Of a stretch of DNA of 64,000 nucleotides, positions 26,478 to 36,337 are shown piece after piece. The translations under genes and the position numbers were made by a program. Numbering within the stretch: the stretch's first letter is position 1; every line of letters starts with the position of its first letter. Below the pieces are notes generated by a model. That model saw nothing but the letters and a program-made list of their open reading frames with translations. It ran no database searches and was not told the origin of the DNA. Source of the stretch: Halosolutus halophilus (GTDB lineage Archaea; Halobacteriota; Halobacteria; Halobacteriales; Natrialbaceae); contig NZ_CP094974.1 in assembly GCF_022869805.1 (NCBI RefSeq), forward strand, positions 3,100,001 through 3,164,000. The letters are read 5' to 3'.

Positions 26478-26549
26478 TACTGACACGAATTGATGACTAA
26501 CCACGCAAGTTGAAATATCTTCAAACGATCCGGCGTCGATACCGTATTC

Positions 26550-27548
26550 ATGGCGGATATCATCGCGAAGGTGAATCGGGCCGTCAGCGATCCATCGACC
26601 GTCCAGCCGTGGGTCGAGACCAATCGGCGCAAGGTCGAGCGCTGGATCCGTCGCGGGGAGGTGGGACCGCTACTCGGCGGGATCACGGGCGGTCTCCTCG
26701 ACTGGAACGCGTACACGGAGTACCTCGCCTGGAGAGGCGATACTGGGCTCGTGGTGCGCGAGATCAACGGCAGCGAAATGGTTCTCGACCCGTCGATGGA
26801 CGGCATCTCGCAGGAGTTGCTCATGTACGGCGGGCGCGAAGAACTGTCGGCCAGCATCTTCGAGGCGGAACTCGAACGGCTCAGAGATCGGATCGATTCG
26901 ACCGTGACCGTCCTGGAAATCGGCGCCAACATCGGGTACTACGCACTGCTGGAGGCGCACGTGCTCGGAGACCGGGGTCGGATACTGGCGTTCGAACCCG
27001 ATCCGAGAAACGTCGACCTCCTCTCGCGATCGATCGAACGCAACGGGTACGGCGACCTGATCGACGTCGAACGGGTGGCGGTGGGAGACAGCGACGGCAC
27101 CGTCACGTTCAATATCTTGCCGTTGAGCAACAAGTCACACGTCGACGAGGACTTTTTCGACCGGAAACATCATATCGAGCGACAGATCGAGGTCCCCCAG
27201 AAACGGATCTCGACGCTCCTCGACGAGCGGGACGTCGCACCGGAAGCGATCAACGTCGTCCGGATGGACGTCGAGGGGTACGAAGCACAGGTGTTCCGGG
27301 GAATGCCTGCCGTCCTCGAGTCGAACCAGCCGCTGGTGGTCTTCTTCGAACTCCATCGCTCCAGGTTAGCCGACGAGACGTTCGAACAGCTGCTCGACAC
27401 GCTGGAGGAATCTGATCTCGAAATCGTCGCCGTGACAGACCTCGAGGGCCCGATGTGGTACGAGGTCCGGCTCCCGTGGGACTCGTTCGACGAGCTGCGT
27501 GCGATGGACGAGTCCCACTCGATTCACGTCGTTCTCAGACGGACGTAG
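26550..27548 (+). CDS. FkbM-family SAM-dependent methyltransferase
   Basis: A 332-residue protein with an N-terminal helical region and a Rossmann methyltransferase core. It has TVLEIGANIGYYALLEA (SAM motif I, about residues 116-132), ILAFEPDPRNVDLL (motif II) and the FkbM hallmark VRMDVEGYEAQVFRGM. FkbM enzymes O-methylate sugars and polyketides; in haloarchaea they are frequent in glycan loci (AglP is an example of a glycan methyltransferase). It stands alone between the two glycan loci, so glycan methylation is plausible but unproven. Confidence 0.85.
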   Translation: MADIIAKVNRAVSDPSTVQPWVETNRRKVERWIRRGEVGPLLGGITGGLLDWNAYTEYLAWRGDTGLVVREINGSEMVLDPSMDGISQELLMYGGREELSASIFEAELERLRDRIDSTVTVLEIGANIGYYALLEAHVLGDRGRILAFEPDPRNVDLLSRSIERNGYGDLIDVERVAVGDSDGTVTFNILPLSNKSHVDEDFFDRKHHIERQIEVPQKRISTLLDERDVAPEAINVVRMDVEGYEAQVFRGMPAVLESNQPLVVFFELHRSRLADETFEQLLDTLEESDLEIVAVTDLEGPMWYEVRLPWDSFDELRAMDESHSIHVVLRRT

Positions 27549-27614
27549 TCACGTCATCTCCAGTCGAGAGTCCGCACGCGGAACGCTTTTGCACTGGCAC
27601 CCGAACCGAGACGT

Positions 27615-27914
27615 ATGGGACCGGTAACGTCACCCGCGATCGCACTTCTCGGCCTCGCGGCGACGATCGCCGCGTTCGCGTACGTCTACCGGGACGCGAC
27701 GGGGGTCGAGATCGGACGGCCCCGACTGTGGGCGGCGATCGCGGCGGCCCCCGTCGCGATCGGATTCGGGCTGTACCTGTTCGTCCCGGCCGCGCCGATG
27801 ACCGGCGTCATCCTCACCGCCAACACGGGGCTGGTACTGTACACCTTCGAGCGGGAGGTCGCGACGGAGGACGACGAACCGGCCGAACCGGGGCAATTGC
27901 CACACAAGAAGTAG
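27615..27914 (+). CDS. Small haloarchaeal membrane protein of unknown function
   Basis: A 99-residue protein with three hydrophobic segments (about 7-24, 38-55, 62-78) and an acidic C-terminal tail EDDEPAEPGQ. A TATA-like GCTTTTGC near 27582-27590 supports a leaderless start. I do not recognise the family. It is likely a real gene because of the promoter spacing, codon bias and clean acidic tail. Confidence 0.7.
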   Translation: MGPVTSPAIALLGLAATIAAFAYVYRDATGVEIGRPRLWAAIAAAPVAIGFGLYLFVPAAPMTGVILTANTGLVLYTFEREVATEDDEPAEPGQLPHKK

Positions 27915-28089
27915 CCTCGGCATATCGTGGTCGCGAACGCCGACGAAAGCGCGTGGAAAACCGCCGGCGATGACGGCGGGGACGTCCATTCGAACAGGAC
28001 GGTGGCAGTGTCGGATGGGACGCCGATCGTGTCCCCACGTGGGACATATCAACGCAACTACTATCACTCATACCTGAATACGCAATTCC

Positions 28090-29304
28090 ATGCCCTCCAT
28101 CTGCCGTCGCGCGTTTCTCGGTGCTGTTACGACGGGCGGTATTGCTGGCTGTGCGGATCGGCTCGCCACCGATGAGCACGACACGTCACCGGCGGACCGA
28201 CACGTCCCGCTCTCGTACGAACCCGGGGCGGACGAGTGGATTCGCTCGACCCGATCGTTCGCCAACGACCTGGTCGCTCCGGCAGCGACACCGCCACATG
28301 AAGGACCGACCGAACGGTGGGCGAGAAGGGAACGAGGACGCGTCGATCACGTCGCCGTGGCCGACGGCGTCGTCTTCGCCGGCGGTCCCGACGGGGTGGA
28401 AGCCCGTGGACTCGAAGACGGAGCGCGGCTCTGGAGCGAGGACAGGCCTGGCGACGTCGTCGTAATCGATGGGCGCTGTTACACCCAATTGGAAGAGACA
28501 CTCATCGCTCGGGATGCCAGCACGGGCGAGGAGGAGTGGCGACACGAATTACCGGACCGATCACGGGACCTCGTCGAGATCGACGGAACGGTCTACTGTA
28601 CCACAGATGGCGACCTGCACGGACTGCACGCCGACACTGGCGACCACCGGTGGACGATCGACAGTGACGGGGTTCGTGGCACTCTCGCCGTCGCCAACAA
28701 CAGACTCCACTGGGTAACGTGGGAAGCGTACCACATCCTCTCGCCGAACGGGCCGCATCGTCCGGCCGAACGGAAGATCAAGACCATTTCGCTCGACGGC
28801 TTCGAGTCGTGGATATCACCGTCCCGCCCTGCCGTGGTCGACGGGACGATCGCTCTCGGTGGCGAATCGGAGGGCCCAGATCCGAAAGCCCCGATTCGGA
28901 CACTATCGACTCGAGGCACTGTCTGGCAGCGGCCGTTCGAACCATCAGTTTCGACGCCCGCGATCCTCGAAGACCGCCTGCTCGTCAGCGGCTACGATAA
29001 CAACTGGAGCGAACTCGACGAAAGCCCCGTGGGGCTGATTGACCTCGAGACAGGTGATCACGTCTGGGAGGAGACCGTCCCCGAACCGGCCGGTCCGCCC
29101 GCCGTCGCGGACGGATTGTGCTACCTGGGCGGGAGCCACCCCGAATCGGCGCGCGGAACCGGCCGCCTGTTCGCGCTCGAAGTCGAAACGGGCGCGGTTC
29201 GCTGGGAACTGGAGACGGCCGGCGCGTTCGGCCCCCATCCCCTCGCGCTCGTCGAAGACGCCATCGTTCTCGGGACGCGGGAGGGCGTGGTGGTTCTCGA
29301 ATAG
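28090..29304 (+). CDS. PQQ-repeat (beta-propeller) Tat lipoprotein
   Basis: A 404-residue exported protein. The N-terminus CRRAFLGAVTTGGIAGCAD combines a twin-arginine signal (Arg6-Arg7) with a lipobox ending at Cys21, so it should be anchored outside the membrane by a lipid. The rest repeats PQQ-like blades such as ARLWSED, GEEEWRHELP, GDHRWTID, GDHVWEE and GAVRWELE, the pattern of BamB-like propellers. Such domains in haloarchaea lack a known common activity. It appears monocistronic. Confidence 0.85.
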   Translation: MPSICRRAFLGAVTTGGIAGCADRLATDEHDTSPADRHVPLSYEPGADEWIRSTRSFANDLVAPAATPPHEGPTERWARRERGRVDHVAVADGVVFAGGPDGVEARGLEDGARLWSEDRPGDVVVIDGRCYTQLEETLIARDASTGEEEWRHELPDRSRDLVEIDGTVYCTTDGDLHGLHADTGDHRWTIDSDGVRGTLAVANNRLHWVTWEAYHILSPNGPHRPAERKIKTISLDGFESWISPSRPAVVDGTIALGGESEGPDPKAPIRTLSTRGTVWQRPFEPSVSTPAILEDRLLVSGYDNNWSELDESPVGLIDLETGDHVWEETVPEPAGPPAVADGLCYLGGSHPESARGTGRLFALEVETGAVRWELETAGAFGPHPLALVEDAIVLGTREGVVVLE

Positions 29305-29365
29305 CCGCTGAAGCGATGGTCACGACCACACGCCTTTTCATCACGCCCGTCCAACGACCGGCAAC

Positions 29366-30400
29366 ATGAGCGACTCCGCGGATCCCGGGGGAGGCCGCAC
29401 GCCCGCCAGCGCCCAGGGCGAGGGGACGGAAAACGGCGGGCCGGCACAGGTCTCGAGCCCGGACTACCACAGCGAGAACCACACGGCCGCCCAGACCTGC
29501 GGCTGGACCGCGAACGCCATGCGCGGCGAGGGGAAGTGCTACAAGAACATTTGGTACGGGATCGAGTCACACCGCTGTATCCAGATGACGCCCGTGGTCA
29601 AGTGCAACGAACGCTGCGTCTTCTGCTGGCGCGATCACCAGGGCCACGCCTACGAGATGGACGACGTCGAGTGGGACGACCCCGAGGCCGTCGTCGACGC
29701 CTCGATCGACCTCCAGAAGAAGCTCCTGTCGGGCTTCGGCGGAAACGACGAGGTTCCCCGCGAGGTCTTCGACCAGGCGATGGAACCGCGCCACGTCGCC
29801 ATCTCGCTGGACGGCGAACCGTCGCTGTACCCCTACCTGCCCGAACTCATCGAGGCGTTCCACGATCGGGACATCACCACCTTCCTCGTCTCGAACGGCA
29901 CCCGCCCCGAGGTGCTCCGGGAGTGCGATCCCACCCAATTGTACGTCAGCGTCGACGCGCCCGAGCGACACACGTTCGACGAGGTCGTCGGCGCGATGGA
30001 GGACGACGCCTGGGAGAAACTGCTCGAGACGATGGCCGTCCTCGCCGCGAAGGACGAGACCCGGACCGTCCTCCGGACGACCCTCGTCGAGGGTGAGAAC
30101 ATGCACCACCCCGACTGGTACGCCGGCTTCTACCAGCAGGCGGATCCCGACTTCGTCGAGCTGAAGGCCTACATGCACGTCGGTCACTCGCGGGGCCGAC
30201 TCGATCGATCGTCGATGCCCGACCACGAGACGGTCGTCGAGTTCGCCGAGGGCGTCCGGGAGTACATGCCGGAGTTCACCGAACTCAAGGAGGTCCCCGC
30301 CTCCCGCGTCGCCCTCCTCTCGAAGACCAGTGATACCTGGGTTCCCAAACTGAAGAAAGACAGCGAGTTCTGGGCGCGCGATCCGGTGACCGGCGACTGA
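29366..30400 (+). CDS. twy1: tRNA 4-demethylwyosine synthase (radical SAM)
   Basis: A 344-residue radical-SAM enzyme that condenses pyruvate carbons onto N1-methylguanosine-37 of tRNA-Phe to make the tricyclic base imG-14. The radical-SAM cysteines are C80-x3-C84-x2-C87 (KCNERCVFCW). Upstream Cys45, Cys58 and Cys71 match the second cluster region of archaeal Taw1/TYW1. AISLDGEPSLYPYLPEL and STSDTW-like closing segments fit the family. A TATA-like CCTTTTCAT near 29333-29341 supports ATG 29366. There is no flavodoxin domain, as expected in archaea. Confidence 0.93.
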   Translation: MSDSADPGGGRTPASAQGEGTENGGPAQVSSPDYHSENHTAAQTCGWTANAMRGEGKCYKNIWYGIESHRCIQMTPVVKCNERCVFCWRDHQGHAYEMDDVEWDDPEAVVDASIDLQKKLLSGFGGNDEVPREVFDQAMEPRHVAISLDGEPSLYPYLPELIEAFHDRDITTFLVSNGTRPEVLRECDPTQLYVSVDAPERHTFDEVVGAMEDDAWEKLLETMAVLAAKDETRTVLRTTLVEGENMHHPDWYAGFYQQADPDFVELKAYMHVGHSRGRLDRSSMPDHETVVEFAEGVREYMPEFTELKEVPASRVALLSKTSDTWVPKLKKDSEFWARDPVTGD

Positions 30401-30432
30401 CGCGTCGGCGAGCAGGTCGCACGCCGGCCACC

Positions 30433-31896
30433 TCAATCGGCCGATCGAACGACGTACTGCTCGAAACGGGACCCGCGGAGGACGCCGCGGATCGTCACCC
30501 GGAGTCTCCGGCTGATCGCCACCAGGGTCGTCGAGTACACCGCCGCGCCGACCGCGACGACGGCGAGCAGGTGGTACCACCGGTCGACGGAGACGGTCCG
30601 CACGATCGCGACGACGACCAGGAACATGAGCACCGCCGCGGCGACCTGTTCGAGCAGCGTCCGGGGGAGCAACGTAACGCCCGGCAGTTCCCGCCCGACG
30701 ACGCGCGCCGAGAGGACGTACCGGAGCGTCTCGGCGACGATCGTGGCGACGACGACTCCGATCGCCCCGTACGCGAGCGTCAGCACGACGCCGAGGACGA
30801 TGTTGAGCGCTAGCGTCACCGCCGAGATCCGCGTGTTGACGTCCGGTCGGTCGATGCCGCCGATCGCGCTGGTGAGCGGGCCGCTCTGCGTGCTCGCGAT
30901 CTGGAACAGCGCGAGTCCGACCAGCAACGCGGCGGCGTCGGCGTATTCGGGGCCGAACGCCGTCACGACGAGTAGCTCGGGCATCGCGACGGCACCGAAG
31001 AACATCGGAATCGCGACGACGCTCGAGAACGCGAGCGTGTTCGAGACGTCCTCGCTCACGTCCTCGCCCTGGCTGTGGAGCCGACTGACGCGGGCCATCA
31101 GCACGCTCTGGGCCGCCAGCATCACGAACGTCGCCGGCAATGTGAGCTTCAGTGCGACCTCGTACCGGCCGGCCGCCGCGGGCGCGAGGAGGTACCCCAG
31201 CAGGAGGATGTCGAACCGGTCGTACGCCTGGCCCAGGAACGAGTTGGGGATGCTGTACTTCGCGTACGACCAGAGGCCTCCCAGCGTCTCGCGGCTTGGG
31301 ACCGTCGGTCTCGTCCGGACGAAGTGCCAGAGGGCGGGTAGCGAGAGGAACGTCGCCGCGGCCAGCCCGTAGGCCATGCCGGCGGCACCGAGACCGAGGA
31401 GGACGAGCGCGAGCTGCAGCGGGAAGGTCAGCAGCGATCGGAACGTGTCGATCCACATCGAGGCGCCGGCCAGTCCGCGGGCCTGAACGACGCGATCGGT
31501 TGGCTCGTAGAGCGTGACGGCGCCCATCAAGACGACGAACAGCACGGGTGCCTCGGGCAGGCCGGTGTAGGAGACGAGCCACCCGGACGCGAGGACACCG
31601 GCTACTCCCGTGGCCGAGAGCCACGCGAGCGTGAACAGCAACTGCCCCCCGATCAGCTCCCGTTCCGGGGCGTCGACCTCCGAGAATCGCTTCATGATCG
31701 CCGTTCCCCACCCGTTGACCGCCCGGTCGCCGAGCTTCACCAGCGAGAAGAGCAGGTAGAACCCGCCGAACCCGGTCGGCCCGAGCATCCGCGCGAAGAC
31801 GACGGTCCCGGCGAACCCGATCACGGCCATCGTGAACTTCGCGACCGTCGCCTTCACCGTCTCTCCGCCGAGGCTAACCGACGTTGCGTCCGTCAT
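30433..31896 (-). CDS. Wzx-type flippase of the second glycan locus
   Basis: A 487-residue polytopic protein of the MOP superfamily: TVAKFTMAVIGFAGTVVFARMLGPTGFG at the start (given here in two halves, both typical), FSLVKLGDRAVN, and about 12-14 helices. It would move lipid-linked saccharides outward. ATG 31896 begins directly with the family N-terminus; longer in-frame starts add a low-complexity basic stretch. It is separated from the glycosyltransferase operon by a gene on the other strand at 32209-33159. The 312-bp upstream gap (31897-32208) serves as a divergent promoter and holds no other gene. Confidence 0.85.
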   Translation of the reverse strand: MTDATSVSLGGETVKATVAKFTMAVIGFAGTVVFARMLGPTGFGGFYLLFSLVKLGDRAVNGWGTAIMKRFSEVDAPERELIGGQLLFTLAWLSATGVAGVLASGWLVSYTGLPEAPVLFVVLMGAVTLYEPTDRVVQARGLAGASMWIDTFRSLLTFPLQLALVLLGLGAAGMAYGLAAATFLSLPALWHFVRTRPTVPSRETLGGLWSYAKYSIPNSFLGQAYDRFDILLLGYLLAPAAAGRYEVALKLTLPATFVMLAAQSVLMARVSRLHSQGEDVSEDVSNTLAFSSVVAIPMFFGAVAMPELLVVTAFGPEYADAAALLVGLALFQIASTQSGPLTSAIGGIDRPDVNTRISAVTLALNIVLGVVLTLAYGAIGVVVATIVAETLRYVLSARVVGRELPGVTLLPRTLLEQVAAAVLMFLVVVAIVRTVSVDRWYHLLAVVAVGAAVYSTTLVAISRRLRVTIRGVLRGSRFEQYVVRSAD

Positions 31897-32208
31897 GGGT
31901 CTCGATCGGGGCGCGGCGAGTGAGACGTCCGACAGTCCGTTCCGTTCTGTCCCGCCAGCGGTGCGTGACCGGCGGCTTCGGCCGTCGCTCGATCGCTCGC
32001 GTCCGATCGACGTGACTCGGGTGAGAGGAGGATCGTCACCATCGATATCAGCGGACGAGTTCGCGTCGGGAAACACTGCATCACCCGACGGTATTAGTGT
32101 ACCGCCTACTACGGCTGTTGAGACGCTCGCCGGCACCCGATCCGTATCCCGACCCCGGGGTCCGCAGGTCCCCCGGACGTTGAATACCGGGCTCGTGGTT
32201 GGTCACGT

Positions 32209-33159
32209 ATGACGACGCTCGGGATCGTCGCCCTCGACGCCGCCGACTACGCCCTCGCTCGCGAGTGGAACTGCGAGAACGTCCTGTGCGATACCCACCG
32301 CGAACTCGAGACGTTCGCCCACTCCGGTACGAACCCGAACACGCTCGAGGTCTGGACGTCGGTTGCGACGGGGGTCGAGCCGGCGGACCACGGCCTCGCA
32401 TCGACCGGTGAGCAACAGCAGTGGGAAAATCCGGTGCTCGAGTACGCGAGCAAGGTAGCGCCCTATCTCCTCCCGAAGGAAACGCGAATAAAACTCGGCA
32501 CGTGGCTGCGCGGCGACTCCGGGGCCGGGAGCGGGGGCAACGGCAGCGACGGCGGCGGGATGACGCTGCGTCAGACCGCACATCCCCACCTCTTCGGATC
32601 CGACGGCCGCGTCGTGCGGTGGTGGCCGGGCGTCACCCCGGCAGAACACCTGAGCCAGACCTGGCACTGGCTCAACCTCGCCTCGAGCGGCGAAATCACC
32701 GACGACGAACTCTGGCGGCGACTCTACGGGAACGCCGGCCTCGAGATCGGCTGGCTCCAGGGGATGGGACAGACCGACGTGACCGTCGCCGGCGTTCACA
32801 TGCACGTCCTCGACGCCGCCGGGCACGCCTTCGCGACGCACCCGGATCGCCTCTGTGAGGTGTACGAGCGGGTCGATCGCCTGCTCGGGTCCGTCCGCGA
32901 GCACGTCGACGAGTTGCTCGTGCTCTCGGACCACGGGATGCAGGTCGAGTGGATCGACGGCGACTCCGAACCGGGCTTTCACAGCTTTCGGGCGCTCGCG
33001 TCGACGACTCTCGACGACGATCCGCCAGCGAGCGTGTTCGACGTTCGCGAGTGGGTCGACACGCGCGTCGACGACTCCGGCAGGGAGCGAGCCGATCGTC
33101 GATCGGCCGTGATGGACACGACCGAGGAACAGCTCCGGGATCTGGGCTACCTTGAGTGA
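32209..33159 (+). CDS. NPP-like alkaline-phosphatase-superfamily phosphohydrolase
   Basis: A 316-residue protein with LGIVALDAADY (Asp10), the Thr-type nucleophile loop NTLEVWTSVATG (Thr45), AGVHMHVLDAAGH and VLSDHGMQVEW. These motifs resemble nucleotide pyrophosphatase/phosphodiesterase-like members rather than sulfatases. It ends EEQLRDLGYLE, the shared C-terminal tail. A Gly/Ser-rich linker near residues 103-118 is unusual and varies from its paralogue at 33221-34147. It is the only plus-strand gene in this locus and converges on that paralogue. Confidence 0.8.
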   Translation: MTTLGIVALDAADYALAREWNCENVLCDTHRELETFAHSGTNPNTLEVWTSVATGVEPADHGLASTGEQQQWENPVLEYASKVAPYLLPKETRIKLGTWLRGDSGAGSGGNGSDGGGMTLRQTAHPHLFGSDGRVVRWWPGVTPAEHLSQTWHWLNLASSGEITDDELWRRLYGNAGLEIGWLQGMGQTDVTVAGVHMHVLDAAGHAFATHPDRLCEVYERVDRLLGSVREHVDELLVLSDHGMQVEWIDGDSEPGFHSFRALASTTLDDDPPASVFDVREWVDTRVDDSGRERADRRSAVMDTTEEQLRDLGYLE

Positions 33160-33220
33160 CGCCGGCGGGGATCGGCAGTTCGCACCGCGTCCGTCGGCGG
33201 TCCCTCGAGCGCGCCGTCGA

Positions 33221-34147
33221 TCAGTCGAGATAGCCGAGTTCGCGCAGGTGGTCGGTCGGCACGTCGATGCGTTCCTCGCCGGCCACGGCGCCGGAACCGC
33301 CGACCTGCGTCCGGCGTGCACGCGCTTCGACCCACTCGCGAACGTCGAACACCGACTCCGGACGCGTCTCCGCGGTCGTACTCGCGTACGCCCGCCAGGA
33401 GTGGGTCGCCGGGTTCTCGTCGGCGTCGGGCGGATAAAAGGCCGCTCGCATCCCGTGATCGCTGAGTATCAGGAGGTCGTCGCCCTCCCCGAGCGCGTCG
33501 ACGACGTCCCGGACGAACTCCCCCACGCGGGCGTAGGCGTGCCGGAGCGCGTCTTCGTCGTCGGCGTAGGCGTGACCGGCCGCGTCCAGCGCGTGGACGT
33601 GGACGCCGGCGATCGAGACGGGGTGGTTCAGCATCTCGCGTGCCCAGGCGAACTGCTGGGCACACTGGCCGAACAGTTCGCGCTCGAACTCGCTGCGGGG
33701 CATGCCCTGAGCGACGGCGTTCATCAGGTCCCACGCCCGCTGGAGCGGCCGGCCGTCGGCGACGCCCGGCCAGTTGTGGACGACCGCGCCGTCGGCGTCG
33801 AACATCGACTCGGCGTCCGTGCGGCCGATCCGCTCGCGCTCGCCCGTCCGCGACCGGACGAACTTCCCGAGCGTCCCGCGGGTCGACTCGTCCAGCCGCC
33901 CCGATACGCGGGAGAGCCCCTCGAGGACCGGGTTGTCCCACTCGCTCGTACCGCCGCCGGTGACGCCGTGATCTTCCGGGGGCAGGCCGGTCGCGACCGT
34001 CGCCCACACTTCCGGCGTGTACGGGAGGTCCTGCGTCCGCGCGAACGTCTCGAGGTCGCCGCTCGTCTCGAGTCGCACCTCGTCGAGGTCGAAGTACTCG
34101 ACCAGCCCCGCGTCGAGAGCGTCTAGCGCCAGCACCACCACTGTCAT
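33221..34147 (-). CDS. NPP-like alkaline-phosphatase-superfamily phosphohydrolase
   Basis: A 308-residue paralogue of 32209-33159: VVLALDALDAG (Asp9), YTPEVWATVATG (Thr44), AGVHVHALDAAGHAY, LILSDHGMRAAF, and the ending DHLRELGYLD. The Thr nucleophile and DHGM pattern suggest phosphodiester or pyrophosphate chemistry, perhaps trimming nucleotide-sugars or lipid-linked sugars. ATG 34147 is chosen because it begins with the conserved first strand; the in-frame upstream ATG at 34267 would overlap the upstream gene. It is the last gene of the minus-strand operon starting at 41905. Confidence 0.8.
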   Translation of the reverse strand: MTVVVLALDALDAGLVEYFDLDEVRLETSGDLETFARTQDLPYTPEVWATVATGLPPEDHGVTGGGTSEWDNPVLEGLSRVSGRLDESTRGTLGKFVRSRTGERERIGRTDAESMFDADGAVVHNWPGVADGRPLQRAWDLMNAVAQGMPRSEFERELFGQCAQQFAWAREMLNHPVSIAGVHVHALDAAGHAYADDEDALRHAYARVGEFVRDVVDALGEGDDLLILSDHGMRAAFYPPDADENPATHSWRAYASTTAETRPESVFDVREWVEARARRTQVGGSGAVAGEERIDVPTDHLRELGYLD

Positions 34148-34190
34148 CCGTCGATCCCTCCGCCGATCGGCCGTCGTCGTCGATCGTCCG

Positions 34191-35339
34191 TCATGCGTAT
34201 CCCAGATCCTCCAGGTCTTCCTGCAGCGCGTCTTCCGTGACCACGTAGGCGGGGTCGAACCGATCAAACTGGCGTTCGAGGGCCGGATCGCTCGCCGGGT
34301 CGCCGTCCGAGAGTCGAACGATCCCCTCGCTCGTCGCGATGTTGTCGGCGTTCATCGCCGCCTTCTTCTCGCCGTAGGCGGCGAAGGCCACCTCGCGATC
34401 GAGCGTGCCGACGCCGTGCTCGCCCCCGGCGAGGATCGTCGGGACGTCGATCAGCGAGACGACCTCGCCGAGGTCGGGCGCGTTTCGCGTCCCGAACGGC
34501 ACGTGGAGGAGTTCCGGGCGCATCTCGCCGGGGTGGCCCCACAGGCCGTCTTCCCCCAGTAGCTCGCCGTGGTCCGCACAGAAGACGACCCGCGTCTCGT
34601 CGGGGATGGCCTCCCAGAGCCGCGCCAGTTTCCGATCGAGTTCGGCCACCTCCCGGCGGTAGAGTTCGCGGACGAGGTCCTCGTCGTCCGCCGAGCCGCG
34701 ACCCGAGAGTACGCGGCGGCTCACCCGCTGGGCCTCGGCTCGGCCCACGCTCGCGCCGTCGGGGTCGTAGGGGTGATGCGGCTCCATGAAGTGCAGCCAG
34801 CCGAACCACTCGTCGCGGTCTTCGCGTTCGAGTTCCGCGAGGAACGACTCGATCACGTCGTCGGCAGGCCGAAACGATTTCTCGATCTCGCCGAACCGGC
34901 TCCGGACCGCCTGGTACCGGTTCCAGCCCCAGCTGGCGAGATCGTACGCGAGGGTGCCGCGTTCCAGTATAATCGCACCCTTGTCCTTCAGCGTCTCCCC
35001 GCTGCCTTTCGGCGAGGTAAACGAGTCGAAGGCGTCGGCGTAGCCGTACTCCGCGGAGAGGAGGTGGTTCGTCGTAATGGCGATCCGTCGACAGTCGAAC
35101 TCGCTGGCGACGCTGGTCGCCCGCCCGAGGCCGTCGCCGGTCGCGTACTCGCCGCCGACGATCGCGGGGAAACTTCCGAGGGTCGCCGTCGACGTCGCGA
35201 ACGCCCGCGGGTGACGCTCTTCCAGGTAGTCTCTCGTCCGATCCATCTCGTCGAACCGATCGGCGCGGAGCGAGTCGACGGTGACCAGCAGCGTCGTCCG
35301 CGCCGTCTCGGTCGAAGCCGTGTCCGTATCAGTCGTCAT
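34191..35339 (-). CDS. Sulfatase-like alkaline-phosphatase-superfamily enzyme
   Basis: A 382-residue protein with LLVTVDSLRADRFDE (Asp22), an atypical nucleophile loop TATLGSFPAIVGG lacking Cys-x-Pro-Ser, WLHFMEPHHPYDPD (a metal-site His stretch common in sulfatases) and FCADHGELLGEDGLWGHP. The ending is DLEDLGYA. ATG 35339 begins with a short Thr/Asp-rich tail before the first strand. Longer in-frame starts are rejected because they overlap the next gene and look basic. Role in surface-polymer modification is inferred from the operon. Confidence 0.78.
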   Translation of the reverse strand: MTTDTDTASTETARTTLLVTVDSLRADRFDEMDRTRDYLEERHPRAFATSTATLGSFPAIVGGEYATGDGLGRATSVASEFDCRRIAITTNHLLSAEYGYADAFDSFTSPKGSGETLKDKGAIILERGTLAYDLASWGWNRYQAVRSRFGEIEKSFRPADDVIESFLAELEREDRDEWFGWLHFMEPHHPYDPDGASVGRAEAQRVSRRVLSGRGSADDEDLVRELYRREVAELDRKLARLWEAIPDETRVVFCADHGELLGEDGLWGHPGEMRPELLHVPFGTRNAPDLGEVVSLIDVPTILAGGEHGVGTLDREVAFAAYGEKKAAMNADNIATSEGIVRLSDGDPASDPALERQFDRFDPAYVVTEDALQEDLEDLGYA

Positions 35340-35358
35340 TGTCGTCTCACCTCTGGGG

Positions 35359-36276
35359 TCATCGCTGGGCCACCTCAGGGAGTAGTTCGCTCGCGCTCGC
35401 AGTCGCGGCCTCGATGCGCATCCGTACGTCACGCAGGTCCATCACTTTCGCACCGACCCACGTTGGAACCGGGACGGACCCGTCGAGGACGGCGAGCGGC
35501 CTGTCGATGGACTGGTTCCCGAGCCAGAACTCGCGGGCGACGATCTGGTCGTACCCCCACTTCTCCCGGAAGTAGGACTTGCTCGCGAGGAGCTTGGTGC
35601 GATCGAGCCGGTTCGAGTCGTACTCGCTGCCGCCGCCGGGATGGTGGGGAAAGAGCACCGCGGGACAGGTGCCGAACCGCCAGTCGGTTCCCCGCCAGTG
35701 ACCGACGAAGAAGTCGAGGTGCTCGCGACCGATCACGTAGTTCTCGTCCCAGGCCCGCTCCTCGAGACACGCCCGGCGGAACGTCACGACGTTCGGGACG
35801 AAGTCGAACGCGACGAGGGGGTAACCCGCCACCGTCTCGGCCGTCTTCGAGCCCGTGTCGCGGACGAGCACGTCGCCCTCCTCGAACAGGTCGTGACACA
35901 GTCCCTGTATTCGCCCGTGTTCCAGCAACAGCCCGCTGATCCCGCCGAAATCGGGGCGAGCCTCGAGCTGTCGCACGAGCATGGCCGCGTTCGTCGGCAC
36001 CTCGTGGTCGCTATCGACGATCGTCAGGTACTCCTCGGAGAGCGCGTCGACGATCGCGTTGCGGCCGGGACCGAGCCCGGCGTCGTAGGGGAGGTCGATC
36101 AGTTCGAGGTCGAACGGCCACGCTCGCTCGTAGAGGTGCGTGCGTTCTTCGGTCCGGCCGTCGTCCGCGACGTAGACGACGTCGTACTCGTCCGCGGGAA
36201 CGGACTCGAGGAGGGCCTCGAGCTTCTCGGTGCGGTTGAAGACCTTTACCCCGAGGGCGACGGCGGGATCGCTCAC
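35359..36276 (-). CDS. GT2 family glycosyltransferase
   Basis: A 305-residue GT-A enzyme: VALGVKVFNRTEKLEALL at the start, VVYVADDGRT near 33-42, GLGPGRNAIVDAL near 68-79 and TIVDSDHEVP with Asp88 and Asp90. FFVGHWRGTDWRFG and HHPGGGSEYDS further on are plausible acceptor-site segments. The first strand is less canonical than in other GT2 proteins of the window, so donor specificity is open. It lies in the minus-strand operon between two sulfatase-like genes. Confidence 0.8.
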   Translation of the reverse strand: MSDPAVALGVKVFNRTEKLEALLESVPADEYDVVYVADDGRTEERTHLYERAWPFDLELIDLPYDAGLGPGRNAIVDALSEEYLTIVDSDHEVPTNAAMLVRQLEARPDFGGISGLLLEHGRIQGLCHDLFEEGDVLVRDTGSKTAETVAGYPLVAFDFVPNVVTFRRACLEERAWDENYVIGREHLDFFVGHWRGTDWRFGTCPAVLFPHHPGGGSEYDSNRLDRTKLLASKSYFREKWGYDQIVAREFWLGNQSIDRPLAVLDGSVPVPTWVGAKVMDLRDVRMRIEAATASASELLPEVAQR

Positions 36277-36337
36277 GACGACCCACCCTCCGCCCGGATC
36301 GTTCCGTCGACCGTCTCTGGTGGTTGCAACATCGTTC